This document shows, piece after piece, positions 18,069-26,454 of a DNA stretch of 64,000 bases. This DNA comes from Streptomyces parvus (lineage in GTDB: Bacteria > Actinomycetota > Actinomycetes > Streptomycetales > Streptomycetaceae), in contig NZ_BMRY01000010.1 of assembly GCF_014648875.1 (NCBI RefSeq), positions 62,001 to 126,000 of the forward strand. Reading direction: 5' to 3'. The notes under the pieces were generated by a model. The model was not told the origin of the DNA. It saw only the letters and a program-made list of their open reading frames with translations, and made no database searches. Each line of letters starts with the position of its first letter. Position 1 is the stretch's first letter. Made by a program: the position numbers and the translations under genes.

Positions 18069-19316
18069 TCAGCCACCGGCCACCGCAACGGCAACCCGCC
18101 CGGACAGCAAGTCGTCCACGAGTCCCACTTTCAGCTCGCGCAACTTCGCAAGCTCGCCTTCCTCTTGGGCGATCCGTTCATCACACGAGCCGACCAGTTC
18201 GACCGTCCGGCGCTGCCCTTCCAGAGGGGGACAAGGAATAGGCATGGCCTTGAGCTGAGATGAGTTGATCGAGGCCAAATTCGTCGTCTGCTTGACAACT
18301 CTTAGAAAGTAGCGGCGGCCAGCCGCTGATGACATATACAGGTTGAGGAAGTGGGGGTCCAAGAATTTCTTGTCACAGCGGACACGGAAGACGTGGTTCT
18401 GATTCAAGCAAGGGTCGATCCGCCCATCCCAAACAGCACCCCGTCCTACTTTGTCAAAATCCCCCCCTTCCGTAACCAAGACGTCATCGCGCCTTAGCCG
18501 AAAACGCTCCATGTCGCCCGGCGTAACGCGCACCGATTTCATTTCGAGCGTCGAGACAAAACCGTCCTGAACGTTCGCCACACGCAGATATGGAACTTCC
18601 AGCAGGGTGCCACCGGAGGAGACGCCGCCGAGAGTGAGGCCACCACCAACGTCAGCAAGCGAATCTAGCGTACGCATACGCGATGTCGGCGACCCACCTT
18701 CCGCGTACGCCCGCGAGAATTGCTCGGAGATAATACCTTGCCGCACGCTTCGCAGCTTGGCAATCGACGCCGCGATGCCGCGTTCCGCGTCTGACAAGGA
18801 ATCAAGAAGAGCAATAATCCTACGCTGGACCCCCCACGATGGGACTGGGATCTTGGTAAGTGCTAGCTGGTGTCGAGATAGCTCGATCTGATTCGTCGAA
18901 CCCGCGAAGCAATGTGATTCCAGTCGCCTCTGCCCCCAAGGGGACCTAATCATCAAATTGATCCACTCCGGATCAATTCCTTCGCGTGGCCTGGCGATCG
19001 TGATGTGCGAGTCGACAATGAAATGCCCGTCCGCTCGAAAGACGCAGCTTCGGCCGATAGTTCCCGAGCCGGTGGAGTTCACAAGAACATCACCCGCTTC
19101 CGCAATAAGCGAGCCCTCGAGTAGCTTCGAATCATGGGGCCTCGCCTTATCAGCGTGAAACCCCGAATCTTGCACGCATCGCTGCCCAATTGCCCGCACT
19201 GAGCTTGCTGACACATACGAGGGAGCTGTACCTCGTCGTAGAACTTTGCAAATATCGGCAAGGGCCATTTCTGGCCAGTTCTGAAGGTTGGGGATACCCA
19301 ACGAAGAATCACTCAT
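18069..19316 (-). CDS. hsdS: Type I restriction specificity subunit (HsdS)
   Basis: 415 residues with the two target-recognition domains of HsdS. The first (about 15-165) includes GDVLVNSTGSGTIGRS and ends in LALTKIPVPSWGVQRRII; the second (about 215-375) includes VPYLRVANVQDGF, RDDVLVTEGGDF and LKAMPIPCPPLEGQRR. A conserved helical spacer follows each domain. HsdS sets the bipartite DNA sequence that the enzyme methylates and restricts. ATG 19316 overlaps the hsdM stop by 8 bp, so the two are co-translated. The gene is visibly more AT-rich than its neighbours, as is common for recombining hsdS genes. Its target site cannot be predicted here. Confidence 0.88.
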   Translation of the reverse strand: MSDSSLGIPNLQNWPEMALADICKVLRRGTAPSYVSASSVRAIGQRCVQDSGFHADKARPHDSKLLEGSLIAEAGDVLVNSTGSGTIGRSCVFRADGHFIVDSHITIARPREGIDPEWINLMIRSPWGQRRLESHCFAGSTNQIELSRHQLALTKIPVPSWGVQRRIIALLDSLSDAERGIAASIAKLRSVRQGIISEQFSRAYAEGGSPTSRMRTLDSLADVGGGLTLGGVSSGGTLLEVPYLRVANVQDGFVSTLEMKSVRVTPGDMERFRLRRDDVLVTEGGDFDKVGRGAVWDGRIDPCLNQNHVFRVRCDKKFLDPHFLNLYMSSAAGRRYFLRVVKQTTNLASINSSQLKAMPIPCPPLEGQRRTVELVGSCDERIAQEEGELAKLRELKVGLVDDLLSGRVAVAVAGG

Positions 19317-21966
19317 ATCCCAGCTCCTTCAGGAACCCGTCCAGTTTCGCCGTCGCCCGCTCGCGATCCGCGCGAATCTCAGCCAGCGAGACCGCGTACT
19401 TGTGTTCCCACGTCTCGTAGGACGTCGCCAACTCCCGCTGCCAGCGGGCCACATGGTCGTTCAGCTTCGATGCGAGGTCGTCGCGGAGGAGAGCGAGCAC
19501 GACTCGGCGCTCCGCGGCCGGGTCCAGCGCCGCGCGGGCGCGGAACAGCCGGGGCGGCTCCTCGCCCAGGGTGGGCGGGTCACTCGGGTAGGGGAACCAG
19601 AAGTCCGTTTCCAGGCGCTTGACCACCGCGCCCGCCTTCGCACGGTCCTTCTTCACGACGGCGATCTCCGCCAAAAGTGCCGCCAACACCTCCACTGAGA
19701 GGGTGACTTCCTCGACGTCGACGTCGGACTCCTCGCCGCCGTCAGCGTCGGCATCGGCGTTGGCCTCCGAACCCGCCGAGCCACCCCCTGCCACCGGCTC
19801 CTTCGGCAACCGTCCGTTGAGTTCCTTCCACTTCGCGTCGAGTTCCGCCTTGCGCGCGTCCGCTTCCTTCAGCTCCGTCAGGAAGTCGGGGGCGATCGCG
19901 GCGACAAGCTTGTGGTCGTATGCCTGACGCCGCTCCGCGGCGGTTCGCTTGCGCAACTTCTGGGTGCGCGGGTCCTGCTCGGGGGCGAGCAGGGTCTCGA
20001 CGTTCTCCACCCAGCCGTCGATCACGCCCGCGAACCCGTTCTCCGACAGGGCGAGCAGGTCGTACTTGGCCTCGTGCCACCACCCGGCGACCGTGCCCGC
20101 GAGCGCGTACCGGTCGAGGAGACCGACCTGGGTGAGCCGGTCGACGAAGGAGCCCATCAGCGAGCCGCGCAACCTCATCAGCGCGGCCTTGCGCTCGGAG
20201 GCGGTGGACTCGGCGAGCAGCTCCGGTGTCGCGGCCACCGCTTCCAGGTGCTTCGCCTCCGCCGCCCACCACTCGGCGAACGCGGCCCGCAGCTCCTCTT
20301 CGCGCGGCCGGGCGAGCGCGCCCAGGTCAGGGCGGGCGTCGGCGGGCCGGAAGTCCAGGTAGTCGGTGTCGGCGGGCGACCGCTCTGCGAACAGGTCGTC
20401 CGCCCCGATCCCGTACGCGCCGAGCAGCTCGCCCTTCGCCTCGATCTCCGCGCGCGGCACCCCGCCGACCAGGTGCGCCCTGACGTCCTGCGGCTCGGGT
20501 GGCGGCGTGTTGTCCACGTAGCGGCGGATGTTGAGGTTGTCGTCGTTCTCCGCGAGCTCCTCGCGGGTCACGACGCGCGAGAAGCCGGGCACCTCTGCGA
20601 ACGTCCGGAACGTGGTCGTGATCTTCTCGGCGTGCTCGGGCAGCAGCACGTTCTGCGCCCGCTCGGCGTGGAACTCGCGGTCCGCGTTGATGAACAGGAC
20701 CTTCCCCGCGCGCTCCGGCTCCCTCTCCGACCGGTCCCGGTCCTTGCAGCCCGGCGGGCGCAGCACCAGGATGCAGGCCGGGATGCCAGTGCCGTAGAAG
20801 AGGTTCGGAGCGAGGCCGATGACCGCCTCCACGGCGTCCTCGTCGAGCAGCTTCGTACGGATCTGCTGCTCGCCGCCGCCCCGGAACAGCACCCCGTGGG
20901 GCATGACGGTGATGACCATGCCGCCGCGCCCCTCCTTCTTGGTCTCCCAGAGCATGTGCTGGAGGAACATCAGGTCGGCCTTGCCGCGCTCGCTGGTCAG
21001 GCCGTAGTAGGTCCGCTCGGTCCTGTGCGCCAGGTCCGTGGCCGTGTAGTCCATCGAGAACGGCGGGTTGCTGAGCACGCCGTCGAAGCGGTCCGCGTCC
21101 GAGGTCGGGACGTGGGTCGGCCTGGCCAGCGTGTCGCCGGTCGTCAGGTCGAAGCGGCGCACGCCGTGCAGGACCATGTTCATCGTGGACATGATCCAGG
21201 AGCCGCTGTTGGCGTCCTGGCCGGCGAAGAACATGTCGGAGGTGTCCCCGCCGTGCTCCTCCACGTACTCCGCGGCGTGGATGAGCATGCCTCCCGAGCC
21301 CACGCACGGGTCGTAGATCCGCATGCCCTGGGTGGGGGCGAGAAGTTCGACCATCATGCGCACCACCGCGCGCGGGGTGTAGAACTCGCCGCCCTTGCGG
21401 CCGGCCGAGTCAGCGAACTCCTTGATCAGGTACTCGTAGGCTGCGCCGATCAGGTCGGGAAACTCGAAGTCGTCCGTGCGCAGCCGGACCCGGCCAAAGT
21501 GCGCGATGAGGAGTTCCAGGCGCTTGTCGGCCAGCGTGGCCGTGCCCGCGGCCGCGCCGGAGCCGCCGATGCGGTTGAAGTCCAGATGGTCGAAGAGACC
21601 CGTGAGCTTCTCGTTCTGCCCTTCGAGAAGTTGAAGGGCAGGGCGCAGCACACTCTCGTTGATGTTGCGCGTGACGCCCGAGATCTCGTGCCACCTGGCC
21701 TTCTCGGGGACGAACAGCACGTCGCGTTCGCGGTACGGGGCCTCTTGCTCCAGAAAGGCGTCGAGTTCTTCGCCGTCGAAGCCCCAGTCCCTTTTCGCCT
21801 GCTCCTTGATCCGCTCCCGGGCCGCCTCGAACTCGTCATTGGCGCGCTTCAGGAAGAGCAGCCCGAAAATGTAGTCCTTGTACTCGGAGGCGTCCATCGT
21901 CCCCCGGAGGATGTCGGCTGCGGCGAACAGGTGCCGCTCCAACTGGGCGAGCGTGAGCTTGGCCAC
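19309..21966 (-). CDS. hsdM: Type I DNA methyltransferase subunit (HsdM)
   Basis: 885 residues from GTG 21966, preceded by GGGAGT. The helical N-terminal domain begins AKLTLAQLERHLFAAADILR. The N6-adenine methyltransferase domain has GEFYTPRAVV (about 193-202), the AdoMet motif I YDPCVGSGGM (about 218-227) and catalytic NPPF (about 300-303). A C-terminal extension of roughly 400 residues, charged and partly coiled-coil, makes it longer than classical HsdM (about 500 residues) and fits the longer methyltransferase subgroup. It modifies host DNA and is required for both modification and restriction. It lies 90 bp downstream of rloB. Confidence 0.9.
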   Translation of the reverse strand: MAKLTLAQLERHLFAAADILRGTMDASEYKDYIFGLLFLKRANDEFEAARERIKEQAKRDWGFDGEELDAFLEQEAPYRERDVLFVPEKARWHEISGVTRNINESVLRPALQLLEGQNEKLTGLFDHLDFNRIGGSGAAAGTATLADKRLELLIAHFGRVRLRTDDFEFPDLIGAAYEYLIKEFADSAGRKGGEFYTPRAVVRMMVELLAPTQGMRIYDPCVGSGGMLIHAAEYVEEHGGDTSDMFFAGQDANSGSWIMSTMNMVLHGVRRFDLTTGDTLARPTHVPTSDADRFDGVLSNPPFSMDYTATDLAHRTERTYYGLTSERGKADLMFLQHMLWETKKEGRGGMVITVMPHGVLFRGGGEQQIRTKLLDEDAVEAVIGLAPNLFYGTGIPACILVLRPPGCKDRDRSEREPERAGKVLFINADREFHAERAQNVLLPEHAEKITTTFRTFAEVPGFSRVVTREELAENDDNLNIRRYVDNTPPPEPQDVRAHLVGGVPRAEIEAKGELLGAYGIGADDLFAERSPADTDYLDFRPADARPDLGALARPREEELRAAFAEWWAAEAKHLEAVAATPELLAESTASERKAALMRLRGSLMGSFVDRLTQVGLLDRYALAGTVAGWWHEAKYDLLALSENGFAGVIDGWVENVETLLAPEQDPRTQKLRKRTAAERRQAYDHKLVAAIAPDFLTELKEADARKAELDAKWKELNGRLPKEPVAGGGSAGSEANADADADGGEESDVDVEEVTLSVEVLAALLAEIAVVKKDRAKAGAVVKRLETDFWFPYPSDPPTLGEEPPRLFRARAALDPAAERRVVLALLRDDLASKLNDHVARWQRELATSYETWEHKYAVSLAEIRADRERATAKLDGFLKELGYE

Positions 21967-22056
21967 GTATGACTCCCTACGACCTGAGATGACGGTCCGA
22001 CCTTATGGCCGTCTGGCCCCATCCCGAAATCAGCGGCGGCCGGTCTGCAGGGGACG

Positions 22057-22740
22057 TCAGTAGGAGACGATGCCGAGTGCGTCCTCGACGAAGGTATGCA
22101 TGTCCGTGTACGGGTCGCGGTCGAACCTGGGCACATGGTCACCGTGCTGGTCGTTCATGCGTCGGGCGTTGTCCCGGGCCTGTGTAAACCTGCCGAGGAC
22201 CTGGCCGGGAAGGACGAGCTTCGGATTGGCAGCGTCCTCACTGCCACGCTGGAAGGGCAGCCGGTCGGCCGCGAGATCGCACACCCCCTCGAACGAACCG
22301 GTGACCGCTTTGTAGTGGGCAAGCCGCCACACCTCGAAGCACGGATGCGAGAAGGCGACATGGACACCGGCCTCCTTGGCCAGTTTCATCGCCTCGGGGA
22401 CACGCGGGTGGTTGTCGTGGTCGAAGAGACACCAGACCTGCGGCTGGGCGGCGGCGCCCTTCAGCTTCGCGCGCTTGGCTTCGCGGATCTTCTCGCGCAG
22501 GAAGTCCGCCGCCATCTCGACGAGGTCGATCGGCTTGCGGTCGCTCTTCTTCTTTCGGTTGGCGATGCGCAGCTCGACCTTGGCGGCAGGGTTCTTCAGT
22601 ACCCCCACCTCGGTGATGATGTCGAGGTACGAGGGCTCGGTCACCTCGCCCTCGGTGAAGACGAAGACCACCCGTCTCCGCTGTCCCGCCCCCCTCGAGG
22701 ACCGTCCCAACGCGTCGTTTCCCCGCTGCGGCCTCGCCAT
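22057..22740 (-). CDS. rloB: RloB-like protein with TOPRIM-type acidic residues
   Basis: 227 residues from ATG 22740, whose A is shared with the rloA stop (TGATG). The N-terminus is basic, then VVFVFTEGEVTEPSYLDII carries the conserved Glu, and WCLFDHDNHPRVPEA carries a DxD-like pair (Asp107, Asp109). Glu followed by DxD is the TOPRIM nuclease arrangement. RloB was named as a restriction-linked ORF next to type I systems. It is encoded with the ATPase RloA and before hsdM, so it probably acts as the nuclease arm of a two-gene module. Activity is inferred from motifs only. Confidence 0.82.
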   Translation of the reverse strand: MARPQRGNDALGRSSRGAGQRRRVVFVFTEGEVTEPSYLDIITEVGVLKNPAAKVELRIANRKKKSDRKPIDLVEMAADFLREKIREAKRAKLKGAAAQPQVWCLFDHDNHPRVPEAMKLAKEAGVHVAFSHPCFEVWRLAHYKAVTGSFEGVCDLAADRLPFQRGSEDAANPKLVLPGQVLGRFTQARDNARRMNDQHGDHVPRFDRDPYTDMHTFVEDALGIVSY

Positions 22741-24002
22741 CAGCTCTGTCCCGCCCCTTCGTACGCCCCGGTCTCCCGCGCCGTCGCCAACCGCCGCGCG
22801 ATCTGCCCCTCGAGCAGGGACGGAACGCCGCCGAATGCTCCCGCGAGGTAGGACTGGGTGAGGTCCTCCGCCTCGCCCGGTTCCGCGTCCGTCAGCGGGT
22901 AGAGCTCGGTCGCCCCGTCCTTGTCCTTCTGCGTCAGCCACACCTGCCCGGGCTCCAGCAGCCGCCCCCCGCTGGGGGTGGTCAGCATCGTCGCGTCGTG
23001 GGAGGTAAAGACGAGCTGCGCACCCCTGGGATTCGCGAGGGGGTCGTGGAAGAGCCGCACAACCTCGGCAGCGAACCGGGAGTGCAGGCTGGCGTCGAGC
23101 TCGTCGATGAGCAGCACCGCGCCCTCGTCAAGGGCCAGCAGCAGCGGGCCCAGAAGGGCGAACCAGGAGCGGGTGCCGTAGGACTCCTCCGACCAGTCGA
23201 AGGCTACGTCCCCGCCCGCCGACCGGTGGGTCAGTTTCACCGAGCTCTTCCCCGGGTCCTCCTGCACGACAGAGGCCCCTGTGATGCCGAGATCCGCGAC
23301 CCTGAGCAGTTCCCGGATCCGCTGGGCGCGGTCCCCGGCGAGCTCCCGGGTGGTGAACGCCTCGCGCTGAGGGCGTTCGGCCTCCGGGTCGATCGACCAC
23401 AGATTGCGCCGGAACCAGTGGAAAAGCGGGGAGAGCTGCGGATGGTTGTCCGTGCCGGCCGTGGAGAGCAGCAGGGCGTTCGGCCGGGTGCGGCGCACGA
23501 GTTGGGATCGGTCGCGGACTCGGCCGCCCGGCCACCTGTAGACCTCGGTCCGGGACGCGTCGCGGTCCAGCCACTCCTGGCGGCGGCCGCGCGGGTAGCT
23601 GTGCAGCCACTCGGACTCGACCCGGTCGGCGCCGAGCTCGAAGCCGTACGTCCAGCGGATGGAGTCGATGACGATGTCAACCTCGAAGAAGGACGGTTCA
23701 TCCTCGCTCTTCGGGTTCAGCGCGAAGACGTGGCGGGGGACGCCCTCGTAGGATGCCCAGCGAGCGTAGGAGTTGAGCACCGCGTGCCGCATGTCGCCGA
23801 GGGCGCTGAGCACGTTCGACTTGCCGGAAGCGTTCGCTCCGAAGACGGCGAGGAGCGGGAAGACTGCCACGGTTCCGCCGCCCGCCAGCTCCACCGGGTT
23901 CGCCGACCCGTCGCCCCCGCTCTCGCCCTCGGGCGCGATGAAGGACAGTTCTTGCTCGTCACGCAGGGACCGCACGTTCGCCACGCGGAATCTCAGCAGC
24001 AC
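22740..24002 (-). CDS. rloA: RloA-like AAA15/ABC-type ATPase
   Basis: 420 residues from GTG 24002, which has an excellent GGAGAGGAGG site 5 bp upstream. Walker A is GANASGKSN (55-63), the Walker B region is VLLIDELDAS (about 297-306), and FTSHDATML supplies the H-loop. The ATPase is of the SMC-like/overcoming-lysogenization type used in several phage-sensing systems. It is first in the minus-strand defence operon and overlaps rloB. The RloA plus TOPRIM-RloB layout recalls other ATPase-TOPRIM defence pairs such as AriA-AriB of PARIS. That is an analogy of architecture, not a demonstrated homology of function. Confidence 0.83.
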   Translation of the reverse strand: MLLRFRVANVRSLRDEQELSFIAPEGESGGDGSANPVELAGGGTVAVFPLLAVFGANASGKSNVLSALGDMRHAVLNSYARWASYEGVPRHVFALNPKSEDEPSFFEVDIVIDSIRWTYGFELGADRVESEWLHSYPRGRRQEWLDRDASRTEVYRWPGGRVRDRSQLVRRTRPNALLLSTAGTDNHPQLSPLFHWFRRNLWSIDPEAERPQREAFTTRELAGDRAQRIRELLRVADLGITGASVVQEDPGKSSVKLTHRSAGGDVAFDWSEESYGTRSWFALLGPLLLALDEGAVLLIDELDASLHSRFAAEVVRLFHDPLANPRGAQLVFTSHDATMLTTPSGGRLLEPGQVWLTQKDKDGATELYPLTDAEPGEAEDLTQSYLAGAFGGVPSLLEGQIARRLATARETGAYEGAGQS

Positions 24003-24249
24003 ACCGTCCTCCTCTCCGCATTCAGCCTAGTCGTGGCCTCTGACATCGGCCCGGCGGGTGGCACCTGGCCTGCGGTGCCGCCCCCGCGGACCGGAACATA
24101 CCGTCCGGGACGGCCCAGCGGGAGGGTTTGGGGGATCTTGGTCCAGGTGCGCTCAGAGGCGGGTCGGGGCGAAGAGCTTCAGGGCAGCTGGGAGGACGAC
24201 GACGGAGGAGCCGGGGTGGCGAGGGACTACGCGGGGTCAGCCTGGGGGT

Positions 24250-24420
24250 AGCGGGGGACGACAGTGTGGCCGGGATACCGAAAGACTCGGCGAGAGCGGT
24301 GAAGTAGGGGCGGGCGAGCTCGGTGTGGGTGGTGACGCCGACCGCGTCGGTCATGTACTCGCGCAGAACCCCGTAGCCGCCGTCGTTGACCCACCGGTCC
24401 CCCGTACGGTCGAATCCCAC
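24250..24420 (-). pseudogene. Protein-like fragment at the attR end
   Basis: From GTG 24420 the frame reads GFDRTGDRWVNDGGYGVLRE then YMTDAVGVTTHTELARPYFT and ALAESFGIPATL, after which it degenerates into Pro/Arg-rich sequence. There is no ribosome-binding site. It looks like an internal or C-terminal piece of a former gene. The family was not recognised. The remaining DNA between rloA and attR (24003-24250, 24432-24503) holds no gene I can support apart from the 18-bp repeat. Confidence 0.35.
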
Positions 24421-24431
24421 ATGCGTCCCAC
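24414..24431 (+). repeat. 18-bp direct repeat near attR, candidate integrase arm site
   Basis: Identical to 6775-6792, with two TCCCAC hexamers 11 bp apart. It lies 72 bp inside attR and overlaps the start of the gene fragment above. Confidence 0.5.
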
Positions 24432-24503
24432 AAAACGCCTGATCACCTGTCAGCTAAGGGCTAAGTTGCAGGTCAAACGGGGTCTGAGCTATATGCAATG
24501 GGT

Positions 24504-24548
24504 GCCTTCTAAGCGCTTGGCCGCAGGTTCGAGTCCTGCCGGGGGCGC
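24504..24548 (+). repeat. attR: 45-bp direct repeat of the tRNA-Arg 3' half
   Basis: Identical to 6495-6539. It lacks the tRNA 5' half, so it is not a functional tRNA gene. It is followed by CAC rather than CCA and then by a terminator, which would have been the native 3' context of tRNA-Arg before integration. Confidence 0.93.
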
Positions 24549-24566
24549 ACCGACCGCACGACCGTG

Positions 24567-24593
24567 AGGCCCTCCGCGCAGGAGGGCCTTTCG
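24567..24593 (+). terminator. Intrinsic-type terminator originally serving tRNA-Arg
   Basis: AGGCCCTCC - GCGCA - GGAGGGCCT forms a perfect 9-bp stem with a 5-base loop, followed by TTCG. It lies 18 bp beyond attR and would have stopped tRNA-Arg transcription before the island inserted. It may also stop readthrough from the island into the convergent ABC permease gene. Confidence 0.7.
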
Positions 24594-24657
24594 TCGGTCA
24601 GGGGGACGTTAACGGGCGCGGCGTCATGGCGGCGTAAGCGACCGGGCCCCGGCCCCT

Positions 24658-25416
24658 CTACACATCCCGCCTCCGGAGCAGCACCAGCGCCCCGAGCATC
24701 AGCACCGTCGTGTACGCGGCCACCAGGAGCAGGGAGGGCCAGGGGCCGAGGCTGCCCACCGCGTCGGCGGCGGCGTCCGAGGTCTGGGTGAGCTTCTCCA
24801 GGGCGGCCGTCGGCGAGAGGCCGGCGATCCAGCGTTCCGCGTCGCCGAACAGGGGGCCGAACAGGGACGGCAGGAGCAGCAGGCCGATCACCGTGGTGAC
24901 CGCCCCGGCGGAGTGGCGTACGAGGGTGCCGACGGCGAGGCCCAGCACGGCGGCGACCGCGAAGGACGCGGCGATCCCGAACAGGGCGGGCAGCGGCTCG
25001 CCCTGGGCGTACCGGCCCTCGGGCAGCAGGGCGTCCCCGACGAGGTAGGCGAGCGTGCAGGAGGCCAGGGCGAGGACGTACATCACGCCCGCCACCAGCG
25101 CTGCCTTGGCGGCGAGGACCGTGGCGCGGCGGGGGCGGGCCGCGAACGTCGTCCGGACGGTGCCGCTGCTGTACTCCCCCGTCACCACCAGCGCGCCCAC
25201 CACCGCCGCCAGCATCTGGGCGACGACGGAGAGCGTGAGGCTGCCGCCCAGGACCGTGTCGTCGGACTGGAGGCTTCCGGTCGTGGCGACGAACACCGCG
25301 CCCAGGACGGGGAGTACAGCGGTCGCCACCGTCGTCCACACCGTGGAGCGCACGCTGCGGAACTTGATCCACTCGTAGGCCAGGGCCTGGGCCCCGGGAG
25401 CGGCTGTCGTCGTCAT
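24658..25416 (-). CDS. ABC-2 type transporter permease
   Basis: 252 residues with about six hydrophobic segments: a first one near residues 30-48 (VATAVLPVLGAVFVATTG), paired segments at about 60-82 and 108-130, then about 145-165, 172-192 and 225-245. A conserved GEYSSGTVRTTFAARPRR loop, typical of ABC-2 permeases, lies near residue 80. ATG 25416 overlaps the ATPase stop (ATGA), so the two subunits are made together. It probably exports a lipophilic or peptide substrate for self-protection. The two-component genes just upstream suggest induction by that substrate. Confidence 0.85.
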   Translation of the reverse strand: MTTTAAPGAQALAYEWIKFRSVRSTVWTTVATAVLPVLGAVFVATTGSLQSDDTVLGGSLTLSVVAQMLAAVVGALVVTGEYSSGTVRTTFAARPRRATVLAAKAALVAGVMYVLALASCTLAYLVGDALLPEGRYAQGEPLPALFGIAASFAVAAVLGLAVGTLVRHSAGAVTTVIGLLLLPSLFGPLFGDAERWIAGLSPTAALEKLTQTSDAAADAVGSLGPWPSLLLVAAYTTVLMLGALVLLRRRDV

Positions 25417-26372
25417 CGGACTGTCTCCTTCCGGCTGGGTGCGGCGGGGCGGTCATCGGTGGACCGGTCATCGGCGCGGTACTCCGCCGAGGACTGCGAG
25501 AGCGCCGTGTAGACCTCCTCCAAGGAGGAGTGCGCGGGGGTGAGTTCGTGGACGGCGACCCCGTGGTCGCGGGCCAGGTCGCCGATGGCGGCGGCGTCCG
25601 GTCCTTCGACCCGCCAGCCGCCCGTGGGCTCCAGGCGGACCTGCGCTCCAGCGGTCTCCAGCAGGGCCCGGAGCTTCTCCGGTTCGGGGGACCGTACGAG
25701 CGTGTGCGCGCGGGAGTTGGTCTCGATGAAGTCGCGCATGGCCGTGTCCGCGAGGAGCCGGCCCTGTCCGATCACGACGATGTGGTCGGCCGTCAGCTCC
25801 ATCTCGCTCATGAGGTGGCTGGAGAGGAAGACCGTGCGGCCCTCTGCCGCCAGCGACCGCATCAGTCCCCGGATCCAGCGGATGCCCTCGGTGTCGAGGC
25901 CGTTGACCGGTTCGTCGAGGATCAGCACCTCCGGGTCGCCGATCAGCGCCGCCGCGATCCCGAGCCGCTGGCCCATGCCGAGCGAGAAGCCCTTGGTGCG
26001 CCGGCGGGCCGTCTCCTCGGGCAGCCCGACCAGGTCGAGGACCTCCCCGACGCGGCGGCGCGGGATGCCGTTGCTCGCAGCGAGTCCGGCCAGGTGGTGG
26101 TAGGCGGAGCGGCCGCCGTGGACGCCCTTGGCGTCCAGCAGCGAGCCGACCGCCCGCAGCGGGACGGGCAGGTCCGCGTAGGCCTTGCCGCCCACGGTGA
26201 CTCGTCCCGCGCTCGCGGAGTCCAGGCCGAGGATCAGGCGCATGGTGGTCGATTTGCCGGCGCCGTTCGGGCCGAGGAAGCCGGTCACCCGGCCGGGCCG
26301 GACGGTGAACGACAGCCGGTCCACGGCGGTCCGGTCGCCGTAGCGTTTGGTGAGTTCCGTTGCTTCGATCAT
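25413..26372 (-). CDS. ABC transporter ATP-binding protein
   Basis: 319 residues. Walker A is GPNGAGKST at about 34-42, the signature is FSLGMGQ at about 129-135, Walker B is VLILDEP at about 149-155, and an H-loop lies in LSSHLMSEME. The C-terminal 90 residues form the DrrA-type extension common to drug/lantibiotic exporters. ATG 26372. It pairs with the overlapping ABC-2 permease. The upstream 82-bp gap contains a perfect 12-4-12 palindrome that may be the operator for the adjacent response regulator. Confidence 0.88.
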   Translation of the reverse strand: MIEATELTKRYGDRTAVDRLSFTVRPGRVTGFLGPNGAGKSTTMRLILGLDSASAGRVTVGGKAYADLPVPLRAVGSLLDAKGVHGGRSAYHHLAGLAASNGIPRRRVGEVLDLVGLPEETARRRTKGFSLGMGQRLGIAAALIGDPEVLILDEPVNGLDTEGIRWIRGLMRSLAAEGRTVFLSSHLMSEMELTADHIVVIGQGRLLADTAMRDFIETNSRAHTLVRSPEPEKLRALLETAGAQVRLEPTGGWRVEGPDAAAIGDLARDHGVAVHELTPAHSSLEEVYTALSQSSAEYRADDRSTDDRPAAPSRKETVR

Positions 26373-26409
26373 GCGGCCGACGCTACGAGCGGGCCCCCGA
26401 TCGCGAATC

Positions 26410-26451
26410 CTCCGGCGGGAGCCGGTCCCTACTCCCGCCGGAGTAGGGACC
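26410..26451. promoter_or_regulatory. Two overlapping inverted repeats upstream of the ABC genes
   Basis: A 28-bp perfect palindrome lies at 26424-26451: arms GGTCCCTACTCC and GGAGTAGGGACC around CGCC. A second inverted repeat, CTCCGGCGGGAG (26410-26421) with CTCCCGCCGGAG (26432-26443), uses part of the same sequence, so the two folds exclude each other. The position, just after the response-regulator stop and 52 bp upstream of the ATPase start, suits an operator or an attenuator. The string GCGGGAGTAGGG inside it recurs upstream of the kinase gene (28428-28439). Confidence 0.6.
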
Positions 26452-26454
26452 GCT

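Larger units (their letters stand above)
6495..24548. mobile_element. 18.0-kb genomic island integrated in tRNA-Arg, mainly anti-phage defence genes
   Basis: Bounded by a perfect 45-bp direct repeat of the tRNA 3' half. Just inside the tRNA end is a tyrosine integrase gene pointing back to the att site, the classic tRNA-island layout. The cargo is an AIPR protein, RloA-RloB, a type I restriction-modification system, a YgjP-like metallopeptidase and several decayed genes. I see no replication initiator, FtsK/SpoIIIE-like transfer gene, relaxase or excisionase. Movement would therefore probably need helper functions. The sequence beyond the distal repeat carries the original tRNA-downstream terminator, as expected for attR. 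Confidence 0.88.

Noticed and set aside
24504..24548. Apparent second tRNA-Arg
   Set aside because: Only the 3' 45 bases are present; there is no acceptor 5' strand or D-arm, so it is attR and not a tRNA gene.
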